A program made the position numbers and the translations under genes. Below the pieces are notes generated by a model that had not been told where the DNA came from, did no database searches, and was given only the letters and a program-made list of their open reading frames with translations. 6,989 bases of DNA, from NCBI GenBank assembly GCA_913042885.1, contig CAJWLW010000260.1, positions 1 to 6,989 of the forward strand, read 5' to 3'. Shown piece after piece: positions 1 to 6,523 of the stretch (position 1 is the first letter of the stretch; each line of letters opens with the position of its first letter). The stretch comes from an uncultured Lentisphaeria bacterium (GTDB taxonomy: Bacteria > Verrucomicrobiota > Lentisphaeria > JABSQK01 > CAJWLW01).

Positions 1-1463
1 TTGAACGCATCTCGGGCGTCAAGGATGTCGCGGGCAGATTTCTGAAACGCTTTCTGGTCGGGATCCAGAGACTGAATGACCAGCTCCAGGACCTTTGCAG
101 CACTCTTATACAACCCCAGCAACTCCTCCAGCAACGCCTTGTCCATCAACGCACCATCCTGTGCCTGCCGGCGTAACGACACGTCGCAGAGCTCGTCGAT
201 GTGGTCGCCGATGCGTTCGAGGTCGATCATGCATCGATCGACGTATTGAATCAGCATGAGCTGGCGCTGCGACAGGTAGCGACCAGTCAAGGCATCCAGG
301 TAGTCGCGCACCGCCCGCTTGATCTCATTGACGATCTTCTCATTGCTCTTGATCGTCCGTACCGTGTCGCGTTTGTGCTTAAACAGCATCAGATGCGGGA
401 CAAGTTGAAAACTGTTGCCACATACTTTCGCAACGCGCTGCAGTTCCGAGAGCACCGCATGCAGTGCCAGTTCCGGTTTCGCAATCGCCGTGCTGTCGAG
501 AAAGCTCGGCGGCGGCGGCGGCTTGTTCGAACGCACAACCGCAGTGATGATGCGGGCAAACGCCGCCGAGAACGGCAAGATAATCAGTGCCGAGACCACC
601 ATGACTGCGGTATGCAGATTTGCCGTCTGCCGTACCAGGTCAGTTGCCGTAAGAGGAATCCATCGCAGGAACAGCGGACTGGCAGCAACTGCAAAGGCAA
701 CATTGAACAGGTTGAAGCCCAGGTGCGCACAGGCAGCACGGCGTGCTTGAATGTTGGTGCCGATGCTGCCCAACAGCGCCGTCGCGCATGTGCCGATGTG
801 CGCACCCAGAACGATGGGATACACTTGCTCGAGACTGGTAAAAATCCCGGCCTCGGCAAACGCGAAACAAATCGCGATGGTCGCACCGCTGCTCTGCCAG
901 ACGGCTGTAAGCGCCGCCGCCAGCGCGATGCCGCACAACATGCCCGACCACGTTGCCCCGTTCACCGGACTGAGGATCGGCTGAAGCTGAGCACGGAACG
1001 GGTAGGCCGCTTCGGCCATCGTCTCGATCCCCAGAAACAGCAAGCCGAATCCGAGCAGGGCCAATCCCGCCTGCCCTATCCGGGGATAACGTTTTTGCAG
1101 GTTCATCGCCAGGCCAAAAACGATCGCCAGGTAGCAGTAGGACGACAACTTGAACGAAACCGCCTGCATAGAAATCGTCGTGCCGATATTCGCACCGAGA
1201 ATCGATGGGATCGTACTGGGCAGAGATATCAGCCCGGCGTTGACAAACCCCACGATCATCACAGTCGCAGCACTGCTGTGGATCAACCCACCGAGAAACG
1301 TGCCGGCAGTCACACCGGCCAACCGGCTCCGACCGACTCGCGTCAGAACCGTGCGTAACCCGTCACCGGCAGTCCCGCGAAGCCCTGCGGTCATGATATT
1401 CATGCCGAAGATGAACAACGCAATGCCGCCGATGATGGCAAACACATTGAGAACTGTGTCCAT
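1..1463 (-). CDS. Na+/phosphate cotransporter family protein with C-terminal PhoU-like domain (3' end outside window)
   Basis: This is an inner-membrane protein of the Na/Pi-cotransporter II-related family, expected to move phosphate with sodium. The reverse-strand frame is open for 487 codons from the ATG at 1463 to the window edge. The hydrophobic N-terminal part (about residues 1-305) holds two inverted repeats. Each has a signature pair: HSSAAT at 62-67 with GANIGTT at 90-96, and QSSGAT at 190-195 with GAHIGT at 220-225. A run of five prolines near residue 315 links this to a helical PhoU-like domain, which contains an ExxxD motif (E416, D420) typical of PhoU metal binding. Bacterial relatives are usually somewhat over 500 residues, so only a short tail should be missing. 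No in-frame ATG lies between the start and the upstream stop, and the Shine-Dalgarno is poor. The first repeat has His where the family usually has Gln. The gene is divergent from the GH4 cluster. The family call is firm; the transported ion is inferred. Confidence 0.93.
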   Translation of the reverse strand, partial: MDTVLNVFAIIGGIALFIFGMNIMTAGLRGTAGDGLRTVLTRVGRSRLAGVTAGTFLGGLIHSSAATVMIVGFVNAGLISLPSTIPSILGANIGTTISMQAVSFKLSSYCYLAIVFGLAMNLQKRYPRIGQAGLALLGFGLLFLGIETMAEAAYPFRAQLQPILSPVNGATWSGMLCGIALAAALTAVWQSSGATIAICFAFAEAGIFTSLEQVYPIVLGAHIGTCATALLGSIGTNIQARRAACAHLGFNLFNVAFAVAASPLFLRWIPLTATDLVRQTANLHTAVMVVSALIILPFSAAFARIITAVVRSNKPPPPPSFLDSTAIAKPELALHAVLSELQRVAKVCGNSFQLVPHLMLFKHKRDTVRTIKSNEKIVNEIKRAVRDYLDALTGRYLSQRQLMLIQYVDRCMIDLERIGDHIDELCDVSLRRQAQDGALMDKALLEELLGLYKSAAKVLELVIQSLDPDQKAFQKSARDILDARDAF

Positions 1464-1668
1464 GAGTCCGGGATCGGTTAGGAGTTCAATGGCGCGTGAT
1501 GTGGAAGTAAGGTTTAGCCGCAGAACTATGCCGCCGCCGCAAACAACTTACCAACCGCAGTGTGATCGCATTCACCAGAACGAAAAAAAATCAAACCATA
1601 CCAATGACGATACGTACCGATCTCTTTCTCGATGCATGTATCCTCTTCTGCAGAGGCCTGTCACGTGT

Positions 1669-1683
1669 TGTCCAGATTGGACA
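1669..1683. promoter_or_regulatory. Putative operator: inverted repeat TGTCCA-N3-TGGACA
   Basis: This is a perfect 6-bp inverted repeat around a 3-bp spacer (GAT), centred about 67 bp before the GH4 start codon. A further half-site-like TGGACG begins at 1695, 17 bp after the start of the right arm. The size and symmetry suit a dimeric helix-turn-helix regulator, such as a GntR- or IclR-type sugar regulator. No regulator gene is in the window, so the binding protein is unknown. The symmetry is visible directly; the operator role is inference. Confidence 0.4.
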
Positions 1684-1728
1684 GGCAATATAGCTGGACG
1701 CCACCGCTGCACAAAGTACAGTTGCCGT

Positions 1729-1733
1729 GGAGG
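1729..1733 (+). promoter_or_regulatory. Ribosome binding site of the GH4 gene
   Basis: GGAGG sits 9 nt before the ATG at 1743. It decides the start: the frame is open back to an ATG at 1632, but that extra N-terminus has no family counterpart and would push the GxGxG nucleotide-binding motif far from the N-terminus. Confidence 0.8.
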
Positions 1734-1742
1734 ATCATACTG

Positions 1743-3062
1743 ATGGCAAAACGTATCGCAATGCTCGGGGCCGGCTCCGGCTTCACGGAAGAAATCACCA
1801 AGGGCCTGTGTGCCTGTGAACTGTTGCATGACAGCACGCTCGTGCTCATGGACATCGACGATCACCGACTGGCAGACTCGCTCGAGCGCAACCAGAAACT
1901 TGTCGGGGAGTCGGGTGCACCCCTGCAACTGACCAGCACCACCGACCAGCGCGCCGCACTGGCGGGCTGTGACTATGTCGTGACATCCTGTGAAGCAAAA
2001 CGCATCCCCTACTGGATTCAGGACATCGAGATCCCGAAACTGCACGGCGTACACCAGTTCAAAGGCGAGAACGGCGGCCCCGGCGGCCAGGCGCACGCCA
2101 TGCGCAATATCACCATGTTCATGAGAATCTGTGACGACATGGCGGAGTTGTGCCCGGACGCCTGGCTGATGAACTTCACCAATCCGATGTCGTTTCTGTG
2201 TACCTATTTCAGGGCGTACACCGACCTGAAAGCACTCGGGTTCTGCCATCAGGTGCACGGGTCAATGGGAGTTATTGCCGAAATGCTCGGGCACGAACCG
2301 GACGCGTTCGAGGTAATTTCGGGCGGCGTCAACCACTTCAACTGGCTGCTCGACCTGCGATTGAAAAGTACCGGTGAGAGTTACATGACGCAGTTCGCCG
2401 AGCAGGTGCGAACGAGTAAATACTGGCAGCAGATTCACCACAACATCCCGGCCCAGAAATTCACACTCGATATGCTCGAGACGTTCGGGATCTACCCGAT
2501 CGGCTATGACGATCACATCATCGAATATCTGCCGTTCTTCTACGATCACACCGAATGGGAAGCACTGGGCTACCATCTGGAAATTGATAGCCTGCGAGCG
2601 CAGCAGGCAACCGCCGCCGAACAGAGCATGGTGCGCCAGGAGTATCACGACTTCCCGTTTCCGGTTGACCCGGATCATCCGCACTACGACGAAAAGCCGA
2701 CGCAGGTCATGGAAGCACTGGAAAGCGGGCAGCGCCTGTACCTGCCGGCGCTGGTCATCCCGAACCGCGGCGCCATCGACAACTTGCCGGACGATGCCAT
2801 CGTCGACGTCCCCGCAATCATTGCCGGCGGTGAGGCGCGTGGCGTGCATGTCGGGACACTGCCGACGTTCGCCATGGAATTGTGCCGACGACAGGTGACG
2901 ATTCACGAACTGCTGACGCAAGCCACCGTGGAAGGGGATCGCGGCAAAGTCGTGCAGGCCATGGCACTCGATCCGTGGGTGCGTCACATCAAAGAGGCAC
3001 GCGACGTGACCGACGCCTTTCTCGACGCGTACCGGGAAGATTTACCGCAGTTCTGGTCGTAG
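1743..3062 (+). CDS. GH4 family NAD+/metal-dependent glycoside hydrolase (alpha-galactosidase/alpha-glucuronidase-like)
   Basis: The 439-residue product has the usual length and motif order of glycoside hydrolase family 4. This family cleaves glycosides by an oxidation-elimination-addition-reduction mechanism using bound NAD+ and a divalent metal, normally in the cytoplasm. The N-terminal Rossmann motif GAGSGFT is at 9-15, followed by acidic residues D37 and D39 at the end of the second strand, consistent with NAD(H). Other family blocks are GENGGPGGQAHA (108-119), NFTNP (144-148), GFCH (166-169), GGVNHF (194-199), GYDDHIIEY (254-262) and NRGAIDNLPDD (341-351). By family analogy C168 and H198 are the metal ligands. 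The substrate is not predictable: GH4 includes alpha-glucosidases, alpha-galactosidases, alpha-glucuronidases, alpha-galacturonidases and 6-phospho-glycosidases. It is first in a three-gene cluster, 52 bp before the dehydrogenase. The family call is firm; any narrower name is a guess. Confidence 0.93.
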   Translation: MAKRIAMLGAGSGFTEEITKGLCACELLHDSTLVLMDIDDHRLADSLERNQKLVGESGAPLQLTSTTDQRAALAGCDYVVTSCEAKRIPYWIQDIEIPKLHGVHQFKGENGGPGGQAHAMRNITMFMRICDDMAELCPDAWLMNFTNPMSFLCTYFRAYTDLKALGFCHQVHGSMGVIAEMLGHEPDAFEVISGGVNHFNWLLDLRLKSTGESYMTQFAEQVRTSKYWQQIHHNIPAQKFTLDMLETFGIYPIGYDDHIIEYLPFFYDHTEWEALGYHLEIDSLRAQQATAAEQSMVRQEYHDFPFPVDPDHPHYDEKPTQVMEALESGQRLYLPALVIPNRGAIDNLPDDAIVDVPAIIAGGEARGVHVGTLPTFAMELCRRQVTIHELLTQATVEGDRGKVVQAMALDPWVRHIKEARDVTDAFLDAYREDLPQFWS

Positions 3063-3114
3063 AGTACCAGTCCTGTCCACCCTACCAAAACTGCAATTCA
3101 ACGGAGAACATAAA

Positions 3115-3915
3115 ATGAGCAAAAAACTAACGGGGCAGATCGCCTGGATAACCGGTGGCGCCTCCGGCATGGGACGCGCCACGGCGAAGCTGTTCGCGAG
3201 TGAAGGCGCCAGCATTGCGATAGTCGACATCAACGAGGCGCTCGGCAACGAAGTCGCCGAAGAAATCAATGCGTCCGGGGGCGAGGCGATCTTCTGCCGC
3301 TGCAATGTCAGTAATGAAACGGACGTACAGTCCGCGATCGCTGCCACTGTTGACCGGTTCGGTGGCCTGCAGATCATCTTCAACTGCGCCGCGAAAGGTA
3401 TTGCAAAGCGCCTTGAAAACATGACGGAGGCCGAGTGGGATGAACTGATGGGCATCAACGTGAAGTCTATTTTCTTCTCGCTCAAGCATGGCATACAGCA
3501 CCTCGAGAAAAATCAGCATTCCTATGTCGTCAACATCGGATCAATCAGTTCTTTCGTAGCCCAGGTCGATACCCCGGCGTATACCACGACAAAAGGGGCG
3601 GTGCTGCTCCTGAGCCAGTCGATCGCGCTCGATTACGCCCATCTCGGGCTGCGCTGCAACTGTTTGTGCCCGGGCCTGGCGGACACGCCGATGACGGCTG
3701 GATACTACGGCCAATTCGCCGATGGCGACAAGTTCCTGGCCCAGCGCATTCGACGTATCCCGATCAATCGCCTGGTCGCCCCAGAAGAGGTCGCGCGCTC
3801 AGGCCTGTTCTTTTCGTGTGAGGATTCCGCCGGCATCACCGGCACATCCCTCACCATCGACGGCGGCTACCTGGCCGCCGCCGAATGGGACTGCAACACT
3901 CTCACACAACTCTGA
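3115..3915 (+). CDS. Short-chain dehydrogenase/reductase (classical SDR), probably NAD(H)-dependent
   Basis: This is a 266-residue classical SDR, a soluble oxidoreductase that interconverts alcohols and ketones. Visible motifs are TGGASGMG at 13-20 (cofactor glycine motif), D38 after the second strand (favours NAD(H) over NADP(H)), and NCAA at 90-93 where most relatives have NNAG. The catalytic tetrad N115, S143, Y156 and K160 is complete. PG is at 186-187 and DGGY at 249-252, with a short tail after it. Three cysteines alternate at 181, 183 and 185, which is unusual but not diagnostic. The start is supported by GGAG at 3103-3106, 8 nt upstream. It lies 52 bp after the GH4 gene and 24 bp before the isomerase gene, so co-transcription is likely. 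Its probable role is oxidation or reduction of the sugar released by the GH4 enzyme. Substrate specificity cannot be read from an SDR sequence alone. Confidence 0.92.
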   Translation: MSKKLTGQIAWITGGASGMGRATAKLFASEGASIAIVDINEALGNEVAEEINASGGEAIFCRCNVSNETDVQSAIAATVDRFGGLQIIFNCAAKGIAKRLENMTEAEWDELMGINVKSIFFSLKHGIQHLEKNQHSYVVNIGSISSFVAQVDTPAYTTTKGAVLLLSQSIALDYAHLGLRCNCLCPGLADTPMTAGYYGQFADGDKFLAQRIRRIPINRLVAPEEVARSGLFFSCEDSAGITGTSLTIDGGYLAAAEWDCNTLTQL

Positions 3916-3939
3916 AACGCCAACATTCAAGCCATCCCC

Positions 3940-4785
3940 ATGCGACCAAAACTTGCCTGCTCCGATTTCACCTTTCCCCTGCTGCCGCACAATGACGTGC
4001 TCGACCTGATCAAGATGCTCCGGGTCAAGGCAGTCGACATCGGCCTCATGCATGAGCGTTCGCACTTGCAGCCGGCAACCGAGTTTCGTAACGTTGCGAA
4101 ATCCGCAAAAACATTGAAAAGGAAACTTGACGAACGCGGCCTGAAAGCATCAGATATTTTTCTGCTGCCGGCAACGGACGAGTTCTCGATGGCGATCAAC
4201 AACCCAATGCCGTCGCGCCGTCGCAAGGCACGTGACTGGTTCGAGAAATCTCTCGAGTACGCGGCGCGCGTCGGTGCGCCCCACGTGACGTCGGCGCCGG
4301 GTATCCGCTTCAAGGAAGAATCGCTGACGCGATCCTGGGCCAATTCATGTCGGGAACTGGCCTGGCGTATCGAACGGGCCAAAGCACATGGCATCGTGTT
4401 CGGTGTCGAACCGCATCTCGGTTCGATGATCGGGCGCCCCGGATCCGCCCGGCGATTCGTCAAGGCTGTGCCGGGCCTGACGTACACCCTCGACTATTCG
4501 CATTTCACCCGTATCGGCATCGCCGATGCCAAAGTAGAGCCGTTGCTCGCACACACCAGCCATTTCCACGTGCGCGGCTCCCGTAAAGGCGCACTGCAAT
4601 CGTCTTTCGCCGACAACGTCATCGACTTCGGACGTATCGTGAAGGTGATGGACAAGATCGGCTATCGCGGGTACATGACACTCGAGTACGTCAGAACCGA
4701 GTGGGAAGACTGCCTGCGCGTCGACAACCTCAGCGAAACAATCCTGTTTCGTGATTTCCTGACAGCGGCTGGGAAGAAGGGCTGA
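3940..4785 (+). CDS. Sugar phosphate isomerase/epimerase-like TIM-barrel protein (xylose isomerase-like)
   Basis: This 281-residue protein belongs to the xylose isomerase-like TIM-barrel (AP-endonuclease-2-type) superfamily, whose members isomerise or epimerise sugars, keto-sugars or inositol derivatives with a divalent metal. The expected four metal ligands appear in order at barrel strand ends: E157 (VEPH), D185 (LDYSH), H210 (FHVRG) and E249 (LEY). H159, H188 and R212 are likely substrate contacts by analogy. It starts 24 bp after the dehydrogenase stop. The ATG at 3940 has no clear Shine-Dalgarno, so translation may depend on coupling to the upstream gene. No plausible alternative start keeps the first barrel strand. 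It is last in the GH4 cluster and converges with the M42 peptidase 29 bp downstream, with no obvious terminator between them. Superfamily and metal site are well supported; the substrate is unknown. Confidence 0.88.
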   Translation: MRPKLACSDFTFPLLPHNDVLDLIKMLRVKAVDIGLMHERSHLQPATEFRNVAKSAKTLKRKLDERGLKASDIFLLPATDEFSMAINNPMPSRRRKARDWFEKSLEYAARVGAPHVTSAPGIRFKEESLTRSWANSCRELAWRIERAKAHGIVFGVEPHLGSMIGRPGSARRFVKAVPGLTYTLDYSHFTRIGIADAKVEPLLAHTSHFHVRGSRKGALQSSFADNVIDFGRIVKVMDKIGYRGYMTLEYVRTEWEDCLRVDNLSETILFRDFLTAAGKKG

Positions 4786-4814
4786 GCGCTGGACAGAATC
4801 CGGCCGGCGACACC

Positions 4815-5915
4815 CTACCCCCGGCTCAGGTCGAGATCAGGTGGCAGGTCGAGCACGAAGTTCGTCAACAGATCGATCGCAGTCTGGGTGTCGGTAATGG
4901 TTGCAACCTCGGTCGGGCTGTGGCAGTAGCGGCATGGGATGCCAAGTTCTACTACCGGCACGCCGTCGCCGACGTATTGCATCCACGAGGCGTCCGTCAT
5001 GATCCGTGAACTGATGGTCCGCACGTACGGCAACTCGTGGCGCTCCGCCGTTGCAACCATCTGCTGCACCAGTTTCGGATTCGCGGTGGTTCCGACGAAC
5101 GGCAGGGTCGGATGATAACCGAAACTGTTGATGGCGATACCACCGCCCAATCGTGCTTCGCTCAGTTCCTGGCCCTGAAGCTCAGGCGTGTCCATCGAGA
5201 TTGTGACGTCAATCGCCACGGCCATGTCGGGCTTGACGTTGTACGCCGCGACCACCGCACCCTTGCATGAAAATTCCTCCTGAACCGTGCCAACACATGC
5301 GACATTGACCGGCAGGTCCCGCCCTTTCAGTGCGGCCATCATCTGCAGCACCGCAAAAACACACAACCGGTTGTCCAGGGTCTTCGTCATGATCTGATCG
5401 CCCTTGACCCGAAAATTCGGCCACCAGGTGACAGGGCTGCCGACATGAATGCCGGCCGCCGCGACCGCTTCCGCACTCTCGAAGCCGGCATCAATGTAGC
5501 TGTCCTCGATGGGGATCACCTGGAAGCGCTCTTCCGGCGTCGAGACATGGTGCGACTTGATCGCGAAGATGGCGTGGTGCGCCGTACCCTCGTCGCTGTG
5601 CACGGCGACCGGTGTGCTCGGCAGCACGCGATCGAGCGGATACCCGCATTTGAAGACACTTATAAATCCGTCGTCGCGAATATGCCGGACAACGAAACCG
5701 ATTTCGTCCATGTGCGCCGCGATCAGCAGCGTCTTGGCATCCGGTTGTGCCGCCGGCATCCTGCCGATGACGTTGCCGAGTTTATCGACACAGACGTCGT
5801 CGGTGTACTGGCTCATCAGCCGCCGGACGAGGCGGACCATCGGGTCCTCGAGACCGGCAATGCCGGGGGTGGCGCACAGCTCTTCCAGGATATCAATTTG
5901 ATCGATCAGTGACAT
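4815..5915 (-). CDS. M42 family metallo-aminopeptidase (tetrahedral aminopeptidase/FrvX-like)
   Basis: This 366-residue cytoplasmic peptidase belongs to clan MH, family M42, whose members form large tetrahedral assemblies and trim N-terminal residues from short peptides. The two-metal site is complete: H68 (AHMDE), bridging D181 (LDNR), catalytic base E213 with metal ligand E214 (QEEF), D236 (AIDV) and H332 (RYCHSP). D70 is the usual partner of the first His. I chose the ATG at 5915 because it gives the standard M42 N-terminus (IDILEELCATPGIAG). An in-frame ATG at 5975 would add 20 residues with no family resemblance. Only a weak CAGG lies upstream as a possible ribosome site. Older annotations call this family endoglucanase or cellulase, which is a misnomer. 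It stands alone on its strand, facing the end of the GH4 cluster, and nothing ties it to sugar metabolism. The preferred residue is not predictable. Confidence 0.94.
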   Translation of the reverse strand: MSLIDQIDILEELCATPGIAGLEDPMVRLVRRLMSQYTDDVCVDKLGNVIGRMPAAQPDAKTLLIAAHMDEIGFVVRHIRDDGFISVFKCGYPLDRVLPSTPVAVHSDEGTAHHAIFAIKSHHVSTPEERFQVIPIEDSYIDAGFESAEAVAAAGIHVGSPVTWWPNFRVKGDQIMTKTLDNRLCVFAVLQMMAALKGRDLPVNVACVGTVQEEFSCKGAVVAAYNVKPDMAVAIDVTISMDTPELQGQELSEARLGGGIAINSFGYHPTLPFVGTTANPKLVQQMVATAERHELPYVRTISSRIMTDASWMQYVGDGVPVVELGIPCRYCHSPTEVATITDTQTAIDLLTNFVLDLPPDLDLSRG

Positions 5916-6081
5916 GATGCAGTGCCTGATGTAAAACGACCAGCAACGGCCGGTGAACTGAACTTTACAGTACAATTGCCCTAGTTTTAACGCCGCAATG
6001 TTACAGCCATTAATTTAATTTCGCCTGAGTTTACCACTGTGATTGAGAACTGGACAGACTTTGTTGTGGCGAATTTGATAT

Positions 6082-6111
6082 TTGAGTATTGAGTTATGAA
6101 CGAAATATAAT
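6082..6111 (+). promoter_or_regulatory. Promoter-like pair TTGAGT-N18-TATAAT
   Basis: A perfect -10 hexamer (6106-6111) lies 18 bp after TTGAGT (6082-6087, 4 of 6 to consensus). A transcript from here would start near 6118 and run through both the palindrome and the stem-loop toward frdA, leaving a leader of more than 400 nt. The surrounding DNA is AT-rich, where chance matches are more frequent. Confidence 0.35.
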
Positions 6112-6156
6112 CTGATAAATTGCACAGGTTATTCATGCCATAATTTAGTCAAAATT

Positions 6157-6180
6157 AACGCACTCGAGCTCGAGTGCGTT
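6157..6180. repeat. Perfect 24-bp palindrome (half-site AACGCACTCGAG)
   Basis: Twelve bases are followed at once by their exact reverse complement, with no spacer; the bases on either side no longer pair. No T-run follows on the plus strand, so it is not a plus-strand terminator. On the minus strand it is followed by TTAATTTT, but no minus-strand gene reads into it. A protein-binding site (operator) or an RNA hairpin in a long frdA leader are the main alternatives. Confidence 0.75.
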
Positions 6181-6193
6181 CCCATCGCAGATT

Positions 6194-6222
6194 TCTCCGA
6201 GGCACTCTGAACCCCTCGGAGA
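6194..6222 (+). other. Stem-loop, 9-bp stem TCTCCGAGG/CCTCGGAGA with 11-nt loop
   Basis: The arms at 6194-6202 and 6214-6222 are exactly complementary. The hairpin lies 13 bp after the 24-bp palindrome and has no following T-run, so it is not a standard terminator. It may be part of a structured leader if transcription starts upstream of 6150. Function unknown. Confidence 0.5.
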
Positions 6223-6459
6223 TGCCACCGAAGGGCACTTGTCCATTTCCGCAGTTCAGGCGTCAGGATCAGGCCGTCTTCCCTCCCTGCAGTTGCCCCG
6301 GAGCGCAGGCCGGATTGTCGGTTCTCATGTTCGCATCCCAGCCCTTCTCGTGCTATCGTTCAAGAGTTCCGAAAGCAATCCGCTGTCGGTTATCTTGTGA
6401 CTCGGTATTTTCGGCAGCAAACTGGCTGCTGAGTTTGCCGGAGAGCCGCTGCAGCCGCC

Positions 6460-6473
6460 TTGATCGCAATCGA
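6460..6473. promoter_or_regulatory. fnr box: FNR/Anr-like box TTGAT-CGCA-ATCGA
   Basis: The site matches 9 of the 10 defined bases of the FNR consensus TTGAT-N4-ATCAA. Its centre (6466.5) is about 62-63 bp upstream of the start site predicted from the promoter at 6495-6523, close to the -61.5 spacing known for class I activation by CRP/FNR proteins. The downstream gene is fumarate reductase, an established FNR-activated operon in E. coli. The match and spacing are seen in the sequence; regulation is inferred. Confidence 0.5.
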
Positions 6474-6494
6474 ATATTTGTCGCGACTGTCCGC

Positions 6495-6523
6495 TTGCAA
6501 AGACCTATTTCAGAAGCCATAAT
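6495..6523 (+). promoter_or_regulatory. Candidate frdA promoter TTGCAA-N17-CATAAT
   Basis: The -35 is TTGCAA (6495-6500, 4 of 6) and the -10 is CATAAT (6518-6523, 5 of 6), with the ideal 17-bp spacer. The start site should be about 6528-6530, leaving a leader of roughly 33-35 nt before frdA. Confidence 0.5.

Larger units (their letters stand above)
1464..1742. promoter_or_regulatory. Divergent intergenic region between the phosphate transporter and the GH4 operon
   Basis: No gene is supported here. The region must carry the promoters for both flanking divergent genes. For the minus-strand transporter, a weak candidate is TTGGTA (1554-1549), an 18-bp spacer and CATAGT (1530-1525). For the plus-strand cluster no good -35/-10 pair stands out. 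The notable signals lie at 1642-1683: a short hairpin CCTCT-N5-AGAGG (1642-1656), a CACGTG hexamer (1662-1667), and an operator-like inverted repeat listed separately. An A8 run (1583-1590) lies mid-region. Confidence 0.5.

Noticed and set aside
201..1358. Long plus-strand open frame of 385 codons
   Set aside because: It lies on the same codon grid, antisense to the transporter gene. Its translation is rich in Arg, Gln and His without motifs, whereas the reverse strand gives clear Na/Pi family signatures.
1632..1742. Upstream extension of the GH4 reading frame from an ATG at 1632
   Set aside because: The extra 37 residues have no family counterpart, and a strong GGAGG lies 9 nt before the ATG at 1743.
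1572..2258. Minus-strand open frame of 228 codons overlapping the GH4 gene
   Set aside because: It is antisense to a well-supported GH4 coding sequence and has no recognisable motif.
2262..2987. Minus-strand open frame of 241 codons inside the GH4 gene
   Set aside because: Shadow of the GH4 gene caused by its codon bias; no motif of its own.
3927..4487. Minus-strand open frame of 186 codons over the isomerase gene
   Set aside because: Antisense to a frame with all four expected TIM-barrel metal ligands.
4781..4830. Possible bidirectional terminator between the convergent isomerase and M42 genes
   Set aside because: Only a 6-bp CTGAGC/GCTCAG pairing with a 36-nt loop is visible, with no T-run on either strand, too weak to call.
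6120..6144. TTGCAC ... CATAAT as another promoter in the AT-rich stretch
   Set aside because: The spacer is only 13 bp, too short for a sigma-70 promoter.
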